A DNA stretch of 39,626 bases from CAZTHM01 sp041946825 (GCA_041946825.1 JBHGBD010000034.1:1-39626); one strand, 5' to 3'; numbered from the stretch's first letter, positions 27,348-35,809 are shown. A program made the numbers and translations. Notes: generated from the sequence alone by a model not told the origin.

Positions 27348-27375
27348 TTAGGTCAGTGTTAGTTGGGAGTATAAT
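27348..27375 (+). promoter_or_regulatory. Putative promoter for the first glycine-zipper gene
   Basis: A perfect TATAAT at 27370-27375 has a weak TTAGGT at 27348-27353 with a 16-bp spacer. The start near 27382 gives a leader of about 120 nt before the ATG at 27503. The rest of the 401-bp divergent region (27102-27502) shows no gene. Confidence 0.45.
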
Positions 27376-27392
27376 AGCCGCCCAATACAGCT

Positions 27393-27444
27393 TTCCGGTC
27401 ACGGTGTTGTGCATCGTCTTCGACACGTGCTCTAAAGACCGGAA
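27393..27444 (+). promoter_or_regulatory. Structured 5' leader hairpin
   Basis: TTCCGGTC (27393-27400) is perfectly complementary to GACCGGAA (27437-27444). Inner CACG/CGTG and TGT/ACA pairings could extend the stem with bulges. It lies in the predicted leader of the first glycine-zipper gene and could affect mRNA stability or translation. No known riboswitch class was recognised. Confidence 0.4.
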
Positions 27445-27502
27445 GTGAGTATTGCCCAGTCGCGCTGGACGGCGGGTAACTCTCAAGCGAACAGGAGGCG
27501 TC

Positions 27503-28504
27503 ATGAATACGTCTAATGCCTGGATCACCCGATTCGCACTTGCGGCTCTTCTTGTGACGGCAATCAATGCCCAAGCAGGGCAGAAGAAGCAGTCGGCGTC
27601 GATTGCGACTGGGACGCAGGTTCAGGTGCGCCTGATCGACCAGCTCGACACCGGAGCGACTCCCGCCGGTCACACGTTCTCTGGGACGGTTGCCGAACCT
27701 GTTGTGTCGGGTGGCAGAACCGTGCTGGCGAAGGGTGTCACGGTTAAAGGACGCGTGACGGATGTCGTCAGTTCGGGGCGGTTGAAGCGCCCGGCGTCCA
27801 TCACGCTGGAGCTGACCTCGGTGCGCACCGAGCCGCTGAAAATCGACGGTAAATCTCACCTGCTGCGCAACACCGCGTTGATAGGAGGAGGAGCAGGAGC
27901 CGGCGCGCTGATTGGCGGGTTGGCAGGCGGAAAGAAGGGTGCGTTGGTCGGGGCCGCGGTTGGCGCGGGCGCGGGAACCGCAACCGCCTACGTAACGGGC
28001 AAAAACGAAATCGTCCTGCCTCCGGAAGTCGTGCTGACGTTCGTTGCCGGGGCGGGCGCGACGGCCCCGGCGGTAGCTACGACGGCGGCGGGAACGCAGC
28101 CGGCGGCGGTTGCGGCGCCGCGCCCGGCGTCTATCCGCCAGAGTGGCCAGCCGGTCGCAAACGTCGGCGAGGGTGTGCCGATGTTCTCTGATCGCGACCA
28201 GCGGATGATCCTCGATTACTACGGCGGTGGAGGCGGAGTTGGAGGCCGGGGCCGTGGAGGGCGAGGCTTGCCGCCGGGCTTGGCCAAGCGCGGCGGGAAT
28301 CTTCCTCCCGGGTTGGAGAAGCATCTCCAACGGAACGGGACTCTGCCCCCCGGTTTGCAGAAGAAGGTGGAGCCGTTTCCAGCCGACCTTACACAGCGAT
28401 TGTCCCCTCTCCCTTCGGGTTATTCGCGTGTGATTCTCGAAGGCCGGGCGCTGATTCTGGATCGCAACAGCAAGATTTTCGACATCATGGCGATCGTGCG
28501 ATAG
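27503..28504 (+). CDS. Secreted glycine-zipper protein with PPGL repeats
   Basis: A 333-residue exported protein. A signal peptide (about 1-25, ending NAQAG) is followed by a beta-rich domain (about 34-125) with GTQVQVRLIDQLDTGATPAGHTF and VLAKGVTVKGRV. A glycine zipper follows at about 128-155 (GAGAGALIGGLAGGKKG) that could insert into a membrane. The C-terminus has three PPGL motifs (LPPGLAKRG, LPPGLEKHL, LPPGLQKKV) and the block PLPSGYSRVILEGRALILD. The ATG at 27503 has AGGAGG 5 nt upstream. The next gene encodes a paralogue of the first two modules. The function is unknown; envelope structure or stress are possibilities. Confidence 0.7.
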   Translation: MNTSNAWITRFALAALLVTAINAQAGQKKQSASIATGTQVQVRLIDQLDTGATPAGHTFSGTVAEPVVSGGRTVLAKGVTVKGRVTDVVSSGRLKRPASITLELTSVRTEPLKIDGKSHLLRNTALIGGGAGAGALIGGLAGGKKGALVGAAVGAGAGTATAYVTGKNEIVLPPEVVLTFVAGAGATAPAVATTAAGTQPAAVAAPRPASIRQSGQPVANVGEGVPMFSDRDQRMILDYYGGGGGVGGRGRGGRGLPPGLAKRGGNLPPGLEKHLQRNGTLPPGLQKKVEPFPADLTQRLSPLPSGYSRVILEGRALILDRNSKIFDIMAIVR

Positions 28505-28518
28505 GGTCGGATCTCTTG

Positions 28519-28549
28519 GTGCTGCTATTACGAGAAGTAGTAACGGCAC
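28519..28549 (+). other. Hairpin after the first glycine-zipper gene
   Basis: A 13-position stem (28519-28531 with 28537-28549) around the loop GAGAA has ten Watson-Crick pairs, two G-U pairs and one mismatch. It starts 15 bp after the stop codon. No T-tract follows, so it may protect the mRNA 3' end rather than terminate. The remaining intergenic bases up to 28717 show nothing else. Confidence 0.45.
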
Positions 28550-28717
28550 AACAAACCAGCTTTCCCACCAGCCAACTTGCGGTGCCGGATTGCATCGAAA
28601 CATTTGGGGCGGAGTGTGCGCGGGAAGAGCGCTTTTCTTTTGACGGAATCATTGGTTTGATGGTCAAATGTAGAATCCGCCTCTTGTACCGAATCTGCTC
28701 CGGAGGTTGTCAATAGA

Positions 28718-29392
28718 ATGGGACGTTGGGATATGACGCGACGGTACGTCGCTCTGCTGTTAGCGGCCGCGGTGACAACGGGATTTGCACCGGCGGCGTT
28801 TGCCCAGCAACAAGCGGCGCAACCCGAGACCGAAGAGTGGTCCATCCCCGAGGGGACGGAGTTTAAGCTCCAGCTTCATACCACCGTCAATTCCAAGACC
28901 TCCAAAGCCGGTGACCGGGTTATGTCCACCCTGATTGACCCGGTGGCCATCGAGGACCGCGAAGTCCTTCCCAAGGGTGTGAGGATTGACGGGCACGTCG
29001 GCGAAGTCAGAGAAGCGGGGCGCAAGGGCAAGGGCGGCTATCTCTACATTGTGTTTGACACCGTGGAGCTTCCGAACGGTGAGAAAGTGGCGATTGTTGG
29101 CTCGCTGACGGAAATCTTCTCAAGCGAGGGCAGCGACGATTCCCTGGTCGGAGTCGAGGGCGAGCTCAAGGGACGCGGGCCGTCGCGAAAGAAGCAAATC
29201 GCGATTGCGGGCGCCGCGACCGCGGCCGGAGCCGCGGGTGGCATCGGCACCGGGATCGCGGCCGGCGTGGGAGGTATTCTCGCCGCCGTCCTACTGCCTC
29301 GGGGCAAGCAGGCTTCCCTGGCTGCCGGCTCGCTGGTCGGCATGCGACTTGACCGCGACGTAACATTCACCCTTCCTGCCCAGAGCGAATAA
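28718..29392 (+). CDS. Secreted glycine-zipper protein, paralogue
   Basis: A 224-residue exported protein with a signal peptide (hydrophobic about 9-25, cleavage near AFA-QQ). A beta-rich domain (about 43-135) parallels the preceding gene: GTEFKLQLHTTVNSKTSKAG and VLPKGVRIDGHV align with its GTQVQVRL and VLAKGVTVKGRV segments. An Ala/Gly-rich hydrophobic zipper follows at about 162-190. A final beta segment (GMRLDRDVTFTLP) ends the protein. It lacks the PPGL tail of its neighbour. GGAGG lies 11 nt before the ATG. The pair probably arose by duplication. Function is unknown. Confidence 0.68.
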   Translation: MGRWDMTRRYVALLLAAAVTTGFAPAAFAQQQAAQPETEEWSIPEGTEFKLQLHTTVNSKTSKAGDRVMSTLIDPVAIEDREVLPKGVRIDGHVGEVREAGRKGKGGYLYIVFDTVELPNGEKVAIVGSLTEIFSSEGSDDSLVGVEGELKGRGPSRKKQIAIAGAATAAGAAGGIGTGIAAGVGGILAAVLLPRGKQASLAAGSLVGMRLDRDVTFTLPAQSE

Positions 29393-29450
29393 CGCGAATT
29401 CCAATCTCAAAACACTGGGGGATTTCCTGCTCCGCGCGGAGGGGCGGAAT

Positions 29451-30632
29451 TTAGCGGGGTTTGTCCTGACGCTGCTCCGGGGCGGGCGGCGGCCGAAGAT
29501 GGGCGGTCTCCGGCAGACTCAGGAGCTCGGAAGCAGGGACAAGCTGGATGTCGGAACGCTCGAATTCCGGAAGGAAACGCCGCAAAGCCTGGATGGTGCT
29601 GGGATACGGATGCCCGATGGCAATTGCCACACCCTGCGACTCGATCACATGGAGGAATTCTCGAAGCTGGCCGAGGGTGTAAGGCACGGTTTCTGTGTCG
29701 TCCAGGAAGACTGAGCGGTAAAACGAGGGGAGCTCCTCTTTCCTGGCAACCTCAAAGGCGACGCTCTGCGCGGTCGTGCGGCTATCCACAAAAAACAACC
29801 GGCGCTGGTGCAGGACTTTGACGACCTCGCGCATGAGGGCGGCGTCCGTCGTCGCGCGCGATCCCATATGGTTGTTCACTCCCGCCGCGTAGGGGACCGA
29901 TCCCAAGTTCTGATCGAGGAGCCTGTCCACTTCGGCCTCGCGCATGCCGACGCGGATCTCTCCCGGGCCGGGCTTCGCGGAGGATTCGGGCTCCATGGGG
30001 AGGTGCAGCATCACTTCGCGCCCCTCGCGATGCGCTTTCTCCGCAGTTTCGGCCGAGTGGGGCAGGTGGGGGAGAACGGAGAAGGTGAGCGGGTAGGGAA
30101 AGCCGAGCAGTGCATTTGCCGCCGCCAAATCCTGTCCCAGATCGTCAATAATGATGGCGGCGCGACGTAACTGCCCCACCTCGCGAATCAGCCACCGGCC
30201 CGCCGGTTGGCGTCGTCGTGTCAGGCGGAGGTCCGCCAGGCGCCACCGCTCATGGGCTGCGGAGATGCGGGTGTTAATCTCTATACCCTCCTTTTGCGCC
30301 TGCGCTTCCATTGCTGAAAGCACTTCAGGGAAGGCAGAGGAGGCGACTACGGCTTCGGCCGCAGCATCGGCCCGCCGGGGAGGGAAAGGTGCGTAAGGCA
30401 GCTCTTTCACCCAAACCTGCCTGCCGCCAGCGCGCTCGATTGAGCCCCGGAAATGCAGAGCGATTTGCCGGCGTTCCGAATCGCTGAGCGGTCGCGAAGC
30501 CGCCCAGCGGCGCCACCCGAAATACGCCAGGATGACCGCAGCAAAACCCACAAAAAGGACGAGGATTAAAGTGCGGGATGGAGGTTTGAGAATGCGGCGT
30601 TTACTGCGCCTTGGGGAGGGACGGCGGGCCAC
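29451..30632 (-). CDS. Divergent polysaccharide deacetylase (YibQ type)
   Basis: A 393-residue protein with a basic N-terminus and one membrane helix (about 21-42), leaving a periplasmic domain. The divergent deacetylase fold shows AAIIIDDLGQDL, FSVLPHLPHS, MLHLPMEP, NNHMGSRATTD and FFVDSRTTA, supplying the usual Asp and His metal ligands. Homologues occur beside S41 peptidases and peptidoglycan hydrolases (envC-ctpA-yibQ order) in Proteobacteria. Here the GTG start is 3 bp after the stop of the S41-like gene, so the pair is coupled. The likely target is a cell-wall or envelope glycan. Whether it truly deacetylates is unproven for the family. Confidence 0.85.
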   Translation of the reverse strand: MARRPSPRRSKRRILKPPSRTLILVLFVGFAAVILAYFGWRRWAASRPLSDSERRQIALHFRGSIERAGGRQVWVKELPYAPFPPRRADAAAEAVVASSAFPEVLSAMEAQAQKEGIEINTRISAAHERWRLADLRLTRRRQPAGRWLIREVGQLRRAAIIIDDLGQDLAAANALLGFPYPLTFSVLPHLPHSAETAEKAHREGREVMLHLPMEPESSAKPGPGEIRVGMREAEVDRLLDQNLGSVPYAAGVNNHMGSRATTDAALMREVVKVLHQRRLFFVDSRTTAQSVAFEVARKEELPSFYRSVFLDDTETVPYTLGQLREFLHVIESQGVAIAIGHPYPSTIQALRRFLPEFERSDIQLVPASELLSLPETAHLRPPPAPEQRQDKPR

Positions 30633-30635
30633 CGA

Positions 30636-31841
30636 TCAGGCGGCCTTTGCGGGTTTTTGACTCAGAACTTCGATGGCCTTGCGAAGCTGCTGGTCGTCTT
30701 TGCCGCCAAACTGCTCGGGCTCATTCGATTCACTATCGTCGTCCTCAGCCTGGCCGGCGGAGGTTTCGATCACCGAGGGAGTCACGCCATTATCCTGGAT
30801 GGCTTTGCCGTCCGGCCCGTAGTACTTGGCCACGGAGAGGAGCAGGGCTGACCCGTCATCGAGGGTGATGACTTTTTGATAGACGCCTACGCCGAAGCTG
30901 CGGACGCCGATCACCTCGCCGCGCTTGTTTCCCTGGATGGCGGAGGCGAGCAATTCCGCCGGGCCCGCTGTCGATTGGTTAATCAGGACGGCCACCGGGA
31001 GTTTGCACACGTCTCCGGCGCTGTTTACGGCCAGGTCGTGGCGAGGATAGCGCTGGCCGGAGAGGTAACCCACCAACCCTTTGTCCAGGAAGAGGCCGGC
31101 GGTATCGACGGCTTCCTCCGGCTCTCCCCCGGCGCAGTTTCGCAGGTCGAGGACGATCTTGTTGGCGCCGTGTGCGACCAGCTCCTTGATCTGGCTGGCG
31201 ATCTCTTTCGCTTTGCCTTTATCGAAGGTGGCTACACGGATGTACCCTGCTGATTCCTCCAATTCTTTTGAAACCACCGGTGGATAAACCAGCAGCGCCC
31301 GCGTGATGGGATATTTCTGCGGCTCACCGCGCGCCTCCCGGACCAGCGTCAGCGTCACCGTCGAGCCGGCAGGGCCGGCCAGCAGGCGCTGAATTTGGAC
31401 CACCGAGAGTTCCCGCGTGGCGGCGTTATCCACGCGATCGATCAAGTCGCCCGGCCTCACGCCTGCTTTCTCCGCCGGACTTCCTGGTAGGACGGAAATA
31501 ACCGTCGCGAATCCCAACCGCTTGGCGATAAAGATTCCCACACTGGCGGGGCCGGGAACCGGCTGGCGAAGGTATTCCTGGTACTCTTGCGGCGTAAAAT
31601 AAGTGCTGTAGGGATCTAATGCCTCCAGCAAGCCGCGAATCGCTCCGCCGGTCACTTTCTTCAGATCCGGCTCCGTGACGTACTCATTCTTGATTCGGGA
31701 AAGGACCTCGCTGTAAACGCCCAGATTCCGGTAGGTCTTTTCGGACGAGGAGTCGTTCTTGCCCAGCAGCCCACCCAGGACAATATAAAAGACTACAATG
31801 CAAGAGCTTGTGATGAGTATGAATCGGACTCGATTAGTCAT
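30636..31841 (-). CDS. S41 peptidase homologue lacking catalytic residues
   Basis: A 401-residue CtpA-like protein with an N-terminal membrane helix (about 6-26), a PDZ domain (about 95-170) and an S41 core. The core motif normally contains SASASE and TFGKG. Here the aligned segments read TAGPAE (291-296) and SFGVG (315-319), so the nucleophile position holds Gly293 and the general-base position holds Val318. The spacing between them is the normal 25 residues, so the alignment is secure. I confirmed the codons on the minus strand (GGC and GTA). The protein is therefore probably a pseudoprotease with a scaffold or peptide-binding role via PDZ. It is coupled to the deacetylase gene. GGAGGAG lies 11 nt before the ATG. 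Confidence 0.85.
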   Translation of the reverse strand: MTNRVRFILITSSCIVVFYIVLGGLLGKNDSSSEKTYRNLGVYSEVLSRIKNEYVTEPDLKKVTGGAIRGLLEALDPYSTYFTPQEYQEYLRQPVPGPASVGIFIAKRLGFATVISVLPGSPAEKAGVRPGDLIDRVDNAATRELSVVQIQRLLAGPAGSTVTLTLVREARGEPQKYPITRALLVYPPVVSKELEESAGYIRVATFDKGKAKEIASQIKELVAHGANKIVLDLRNCAGGEPEEAVDTAGLFLDKGLVGYLSGQRYPRHDLAVNSAGDVCKLPVAVLINQSTAGPAELLASAIQGNKRGEVIGVRSFGVGVYQKVITLDDGSALLLSVAKYYGPDGKAIQDNGVTPSVIETSAGQAEDDDSESNEPEQFGGKDDQQLRKAIEVLSQKPAKAA

Positions 31842-31888
31842 GCGAACTACAACTCCTCCATCCCCTGACGATAACCCCGATACAAGTC

Positions 31889-31894
31889 AGTATA
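31889..31894 (-). promoter_or_regulatory. Possible -10 element upstream of the S41-like gene
   Basis: TATACT on the minus strand (31894-31889) lies about 48 nt before the S41-like ATG. No convincing -35 is found at 16-18 bp, so this is tentative. The rest of the 363-bp gap (31842-32204) holds the heptad repeats and no recognisable gene. Confidence 0.3.
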
Positions 31895-32120
31895 ACACGC
31901 CCGGCGCGCATCATTCCATCGCACAACAAAGAATTGCGCGTTCTTAGGAGATGCCTTTTGTCTCGCGGGAGATGCCCTTCTTTGGAAGCCGTGATTCGGG
32001 GAACGTTGGGTTCTGCTCGCGGCGCTGGATGGCCAGTTGAGATTTCAGCAGGCTGGCCCTGCGGCTCATGCGTTTGCCGAGTTTCTGGTTGAGGAAGCGG
32101 CCTTTGCCCATAATGAAGAG

Positions 32121-32204
32121 AGTCAAAAGTTGACAGTCGAACGCCGACAGTCTCTCGAGTACATCCTTAGGCTTTCGACTGTTGACTGTCAACTATCGAC
32201 TATC
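32121..32204. repeat. Inverted heptad-periodic arrays abutting a stop codon
   Basis: The left arm (32121-32155) reads in heptads AGTCAAA, AGTTGAC, AGTCGAA, CGCCGAC, AGTCTCT. The right arm (32177-32204) reads GACTGTT, GACTGTC, AACTATC, GACTATC. AGTTGACAGTC (32128-32138) is perfectly complementary to GACTGTCAACT (32184-32194), with a 45-bp spacer. The right arm ends directly at the RDD gene stop codon (32205-32207). The period matches the other arrays in the window. Confidence 0.75.
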
Positions 32205-33326
32205 CTAGGCATTTTCCGCGTCGGCCAAAAACGTATCCGACATCCGGTCGTGCCAGGTCAGCCCATCGCTGTCAACGACCGCCCAGACGAATCCCAGCAT
32301 TACCGCGCTGATCGAGACCAGATATCCGAAGGCCCGCCAGAAGGCCTGTTGGGGCGTTGGGCTTCCGCCCGATTGGCTTCGCACTTCGATTCCCATCCAT
32401 AGGAGCCCGGGGGTTGTCGCCGTCAGCGCGGTGAACGCCCCGAAATAGCCCATAATGAAAACCACTGCGATAAAAGCGAAAATCACGAGATTGAACGGCC
32501 GGATCGAGACGTGACCGCCGGCCTTCCAGAAGATCAGCGCAAACAGCGCGGCGGCAACTGCCAGAACGAGCGCGTCCACCAGGCCTCCGAGGAGTCGCCG
32601 CCTGAGCGGCGCGAGGGGCAGCCTTGAAATGTGGGCCGGCTCCGCGGCTTCCTCGACATGCGGTTGGGAATCGAGGACGATTTCCACGGGGCGAGCGGGA
32701 AGGGGCTCAGCCTCGAAGTCGTAGTCCTCGGAATCAAGCGGTGCAGCATCAACCATCCCGGGCCCCGAAGGGCGATGCAGCGAAAGAGAATCCATCGCTG
32801 AACCCTCCGCCAGGGCTCCCTCCGGCCTTTCCAGGTCGACGTCCAGCGCCTCGTCAAACTGGGGAGATGCGTCCAGGCTCGCGTCGGAGATCTTCTCCAC
32901 ATCGGCTGGGCTCTCCGGCTGGAAGTCAAATTCCAGGTTGTCGGGCATATTATCGTGTCCTTTCAATCGCGCGCGCCGGCGGCGGAAATCCTCCACGCGC
33001 TGGCTCAATTCCGCTTTCAACGGCCGGGCGGAAATCATCGGACCTGGCGCCGCGTCAGGAATTGCCGCGGATTTCGAACTCGTGCTGAGGGATTCTCCCG
33101 GAGGTTCGGGCTCAGGCGTCCGGGGTGCCGCCTGAACGAGAACCGGGGGCTGTCCCGGTGTTTGGGGATCGCGAGATGCCATGGCCGGTGTCCCGACGGA
33201 CGCTGGGAATAACCCCACGCCCGGGTGCGCCCCCTCAGCCCGCTTGCCGGAAGCAAACGAGTGGCCACACTTCTTGCATTGGGGAATTCCAGGGTAGCTG
33301 ACGAACCCGCACTTGGGGCATTTCAC
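32205..33326 (-). CDS. RDD-family membrane protein with N-terminal zinc ribbon
   Basis: A 373-residue protein. The N-terminus is a zinc ribbon with Cys3, Cys6, Cys17 and Cys20 (KCPKCGFVSYPGIPQCKKCG). A long low-complexity, acidic, probably disordered linker spans about 30-245. The RDD domain (about 247-365) begins PLRRRLLGGLVDALVLA and contains TPGLLWMGIEVRS and LTWHDRMSDTFL, with the family's three helices. RDD proteins are inner-membrane proteins of largely unknown function. The GTG at 33326 has GGAGGG about 14 nt upstream, wider than usual. It is divergent from lptD. Its stop codon is followed at once by inverted heptad repeats. Confidence 0.82.
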   Translation of the reverse strand: MKCPKCGFVSYPGIPQCKKCGHSFASGKRAEGAHPGVGLFPASVGTPAMASRDPQTPGQPPVLVQAAPRTPEPEPPGESLSTSSKSAAIPDAAPGPMISARPLKAELSQRVEDFRRRRARLKGHDNMPDNLEFDFQPESPADVEKISDASLDASPQFDEALDVDLERPEGALAEGSAMDSLSLHRPSGPGMVDAAPLDSEDYDFEAEPLPARPVEIVLDSQPHVEEAAEPAHISRLPLAPLRRRLLGGLVDALVLAVAAALFALIFWKAGGHVSIRPFNLVIFAFIAVVFIMGYFGAFTALTATTPGLLWMGIEVRSQSGGSPTPQQAFWRAFGYLVSISAVMLGFVWAVVDSDGLTWHDRMSDTFLADAENA

Positions 33327-33436
33327 GGAATGGCTCGTGCCCTCCAGGCAGCTTCCACGCGACCTTTCGGCATCTTAGCAAAACCGTGCATTCCAGCAAA
33401 GGGCTTTCAAGTAGAATGGAAGTTCTTTGCGCGCCC

Positions 33437-35779
33437 ATGGTTGACCTCATCTTTCCGTCACGTCCGGCAGGACCTGTTCCGCCAAGAGCGCTGAGCCTTG
33501 CCGCGCTGTTGTTTCTCCTCCCTCTGCGTCTTTCGGGGCAGCAGCCTGAGATTCCCCGTGAACTCCAGGACACCCAATCCACGGTCAGCATCCGCGCCGA
33601 TTCACAGGAGAAGGAAAAAGACACTTACCGGTTGCGAGGTCATGTGGAAGTGACCTACCGCGACATGAAAGTCACCGCCGACGAAGCCAGCATGAATGAA
33701 GCCACAGGGATTGTGGAAGCGCGCGGTCACGTGACGTTCGCGGAGAACGGCACTCGCCTCGAGGCGGATGATATTCAATACAACGTGCACACCGGCGTCG
33801 GGTGTTTTACGAACGCCCATGGCTACGTGCGCACCAAGGTGAGAAGGCGGGCGCGAATGCTGACGACCGAGAACCCTTTCTACGTGAACGCGCGCAGGGT
33901 CGAGCGGCGCGGCGAATCCTCTTATGTGGTGGAAGGCGCGCGCCTGACAACCTGCGAATGCGAGAAGAAGGGATGGACGATCGGGGCGCGCCGCGCCCGT
34001 GTCATGGTTGGCGACAAAGTGGTCTCGCGAGATTCGGTACTGCGGCTTTTCCGTGTGCCCGTCTTCTATACCCCCTATTCAATAAACTCCATCGCCCGTT
34101 TGCCGCGACAAACCGGATTCCTGCTTCCCCATGTCGGGAACTCGACACAGAAAGGACTCATCGTGGGGGGGGGATTCTTCTGGGCCATCAACCCCAGCGC
34201 TGACCTGCTGCTGGGAGTGGAAAACTACAGCGTCCGAGGCCTGGCGCGCAGCGGGCGCTTCCGCGCCACCCCCAATGATTCGAGTGATGTCGCGATCGAG
34301 TACTTCGGCGTCAACGACAAGGGTGGCGGGCCGCTGCGACAATCTCGCGCGCCCGGGCAGAGCCTGCGCGCCGTCGGCCAGACGCGTGACCTGGGGCACG
34401 GGTTTCGCGGCGTCCTGGATGTTGACTACATCACTTCACTGGCCTTCCGGTTCACCTACACCGACAACTTCACCCAGGCGGTCGCCTCGGAAGTTCACCA
34501 GACCGGGTTCCTCACCAAGAACTTCGACGCCTACAGCATTAACCTTTACGCCTCGCGCTATCAGAATTTTCTTTCAACGGCCCAGGTGCCGGGGAATTCG
34601 GTGATCCTCCGGCAGACGCCCAGTTTTTCCTTCTCCGGAATGGACAAACAGGTCGGGAAGTCGCCACTCTACTTCGCCTTCGACGTTTCCGCCACAGGTG
34701 TGGGTCGTACCGAGCCGGGGCTCGACATTCCCCGCCTGGCGGAGCGCGTGGATTTTCAACCCGAAATCACCTTGCGCCCGGGGTCTTTCTTCGGGTTCCA
34801 CTTTACCCCGAGTGTGGGACTCCGCGCGACGCGCTACGGCACCAGCCTGCGGGCCGGCGGCGAGGGATTCACACGAGTTCTGGGCGATTTCTCGGTGGAC
34901 CTCCGGCCGCCTTCACTGGCCAAGGTGTTTTCGCGGCCGCTGGCCGGCCACCGCTTCAAGCACGTCATTGAGCCCGAGGTTCGCTATCGCCTGGTACGGG
35001 CGAGGGACGCGGAGAGTCTCCAGGACGTCGTGCGCTTCGATCAGACGGATATCTTCGCCGAGACCAATGAGATCGAGTATTCGCTTACCAATTCGATTCT
35101 CTTCCGCAAGGACGTCCCCGAGAGCCAGGCCGAGAAGCCTCAAGCGCGCGAGCTGATTTCGTGGCGGTTGTCGCAGAAGTACTATTTCGACCCGACGTTC
35201 GGCGGAGCGCTGGTTCCCGGCCAGCGCGTGGTTTTCGACCCGACGATTTCGCTGACGGGTTTCGCCTTTGCGCAAGGCAGAAGGCTCTCGCCGGTGGTCT
35301 CGGTTCTGAAGTTCTCTCCCTTTTCCAATTATGACACGGAGCTTCGCGCCGACTTCGGCCCCGACGGCGGCGGCGTGCTGAACGCCGGAATCACTTCCCA
35401 TCTGCGGCACGGACCGGTGGGGCTGTCGTTCACGGACTTCTTCATCAATCGCACCGCAGCGCTTTCGACTCCGCTCGCGCCGGGAGGCGCGCTCGAGAAG
35501 CTGCCCTCCTTTCACCTGCTGCGCACGGTGGCCACTTACGGGGACACTAACCGCAAGGGATTCAGCGGCGCCTTTGGTTTGGATTTCAACTTCGCCCAGC
35601 GAATCGCCCACCAGGTTGTGAACCAGGTCAGCTATAATTTCGGATGTTTCGCCCTCGACGTCGAGTATCGGCGCTTCGCCCTGGGCGGCCTGAGACGCGA
35701 GGATCAGTTCCGCGTGGCGATTTCGCTGGCCAACATCGGAACTTTTGGGAATTTGAAGCCGCGAGAAAGATTGTATTGA
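33437..35779 (+). CDS. lptD: LPS-assembly protein LptD
   Basis: An outer-membrane protein of about 780 residues that would insert lipopolysaccharide into the outer leaflet. It has a signal peptide (hydrophobic LSLAALLFLLPLRL) and a periplasmic OstA-like N-terminal domain with YRLRGHVEVTYRDMKVTADEA and GIVEARGHVTF. A long LptD beta-barrel follows, starting around FRVPVFYTPYSINSIARLPR. No cysteines pair in the E. coli arrangement. The barrel ends in Tyr (ERLY), acceptable for BamA. Starts at 33386 (GTG), 33416 (ATG) and 33437 (ATG) are all open; the last gives the most compact signal peptide. The stop codon overlaps a possible 5-bp target duplication bordering a heptad-flanked cassette. Confidence 0.88.
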   Translation: MVDLIFPSRPAGPVPPRALSLAALLFLLPLRLSGQQPEIPRELQDTQSTVSIRADSQEKEKDTYRLRGHVEVTYRDMKVTADEASMNEATGIVEARGHVTFAENGTRLEADDIQYNVHTGVGCFTNAHGYVRTKVRRRARMLTTENPFYVNARRVERRGESSYVVEGARLTTCECEKKGWTIGARRARVMVGDKVVSRDSVLRLFRVPVFYTPYSINSIARLPRQTGFLLPHVGNSTQKGLIVGGGFFWAINPSADLLLGVENYSVRGLARSGRFRATPNDSSDVAIEYFGVNDKGGGPLRQSRAPGQSLRAVGQTRDLGHGFRGVLDVDYITSLAFRFTYTDNFTQAVASEVHQTGFLTKNFDAYSINLYASRYQNFLSTAQVPGNSVILRQTPSFSFSGMDKQVGKSPLYFAFDVSATGVGRTEPGLDIPRLAERVDFQPEITLRPGSFFGFHFTPSVGLRATRYGTSLRAGGEGFTRVLGDFSVDLRPPSLAKVFSRPLAGHRFKHVIEPEVRYRLVRARDAESLQDVVRFDQTDIFAETNEIEYSLTNSILFRKDVPESQAEKPQARELISWRLSQKYYFDPTFGGALVPGQRVVFDPTISLTGFAFAQGRRLSPVVSVLKFSPFSNYDTELRADFGPDGGGVLNAGITSHLRHGPVGLSFTDFFINRTAALSTPLAPGGALEKLPSFHLLRTVATYGDTNRKGFSGAFGLDFNFAQRIAHQVVNQVSYNFGCFALDVEYRRFALGGLRREDQFRVAISLANIGTFGNLKPRERLY

Positions 35780-35781
35780 AG

Positions 35782-35809
35782 CTCTCAGTTGTCAGCCCTC
35801 AGCTCTCAG
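35782..35809. repeat. Left heptad array of the four-helix-bundle cassette
   Basis: Four heptads ending in TCAG: CTCTCAG, TTGTCAG, CCCTCAG, CTCTCAG. They start two bases after the lptD stop codon. They are the inverted complement, unit by unit, of the array at 36206-36233. Confidence 0.85.

Noticed and set aside
29430..29441. Terminator between the convergent glycine-zipper and deacetylase genes
   Set aside because: CTCCGCGCGGAG is palindromic but leaves no workable loop and lacks a T-tract.
31944..32192. 82-codon minus-strand frame between the RDD and S41-like genes
   Set aside because: It starts inside the heptad arrays, has no ribosome binding site or family signature, and composition is unlike neighbouring genes.
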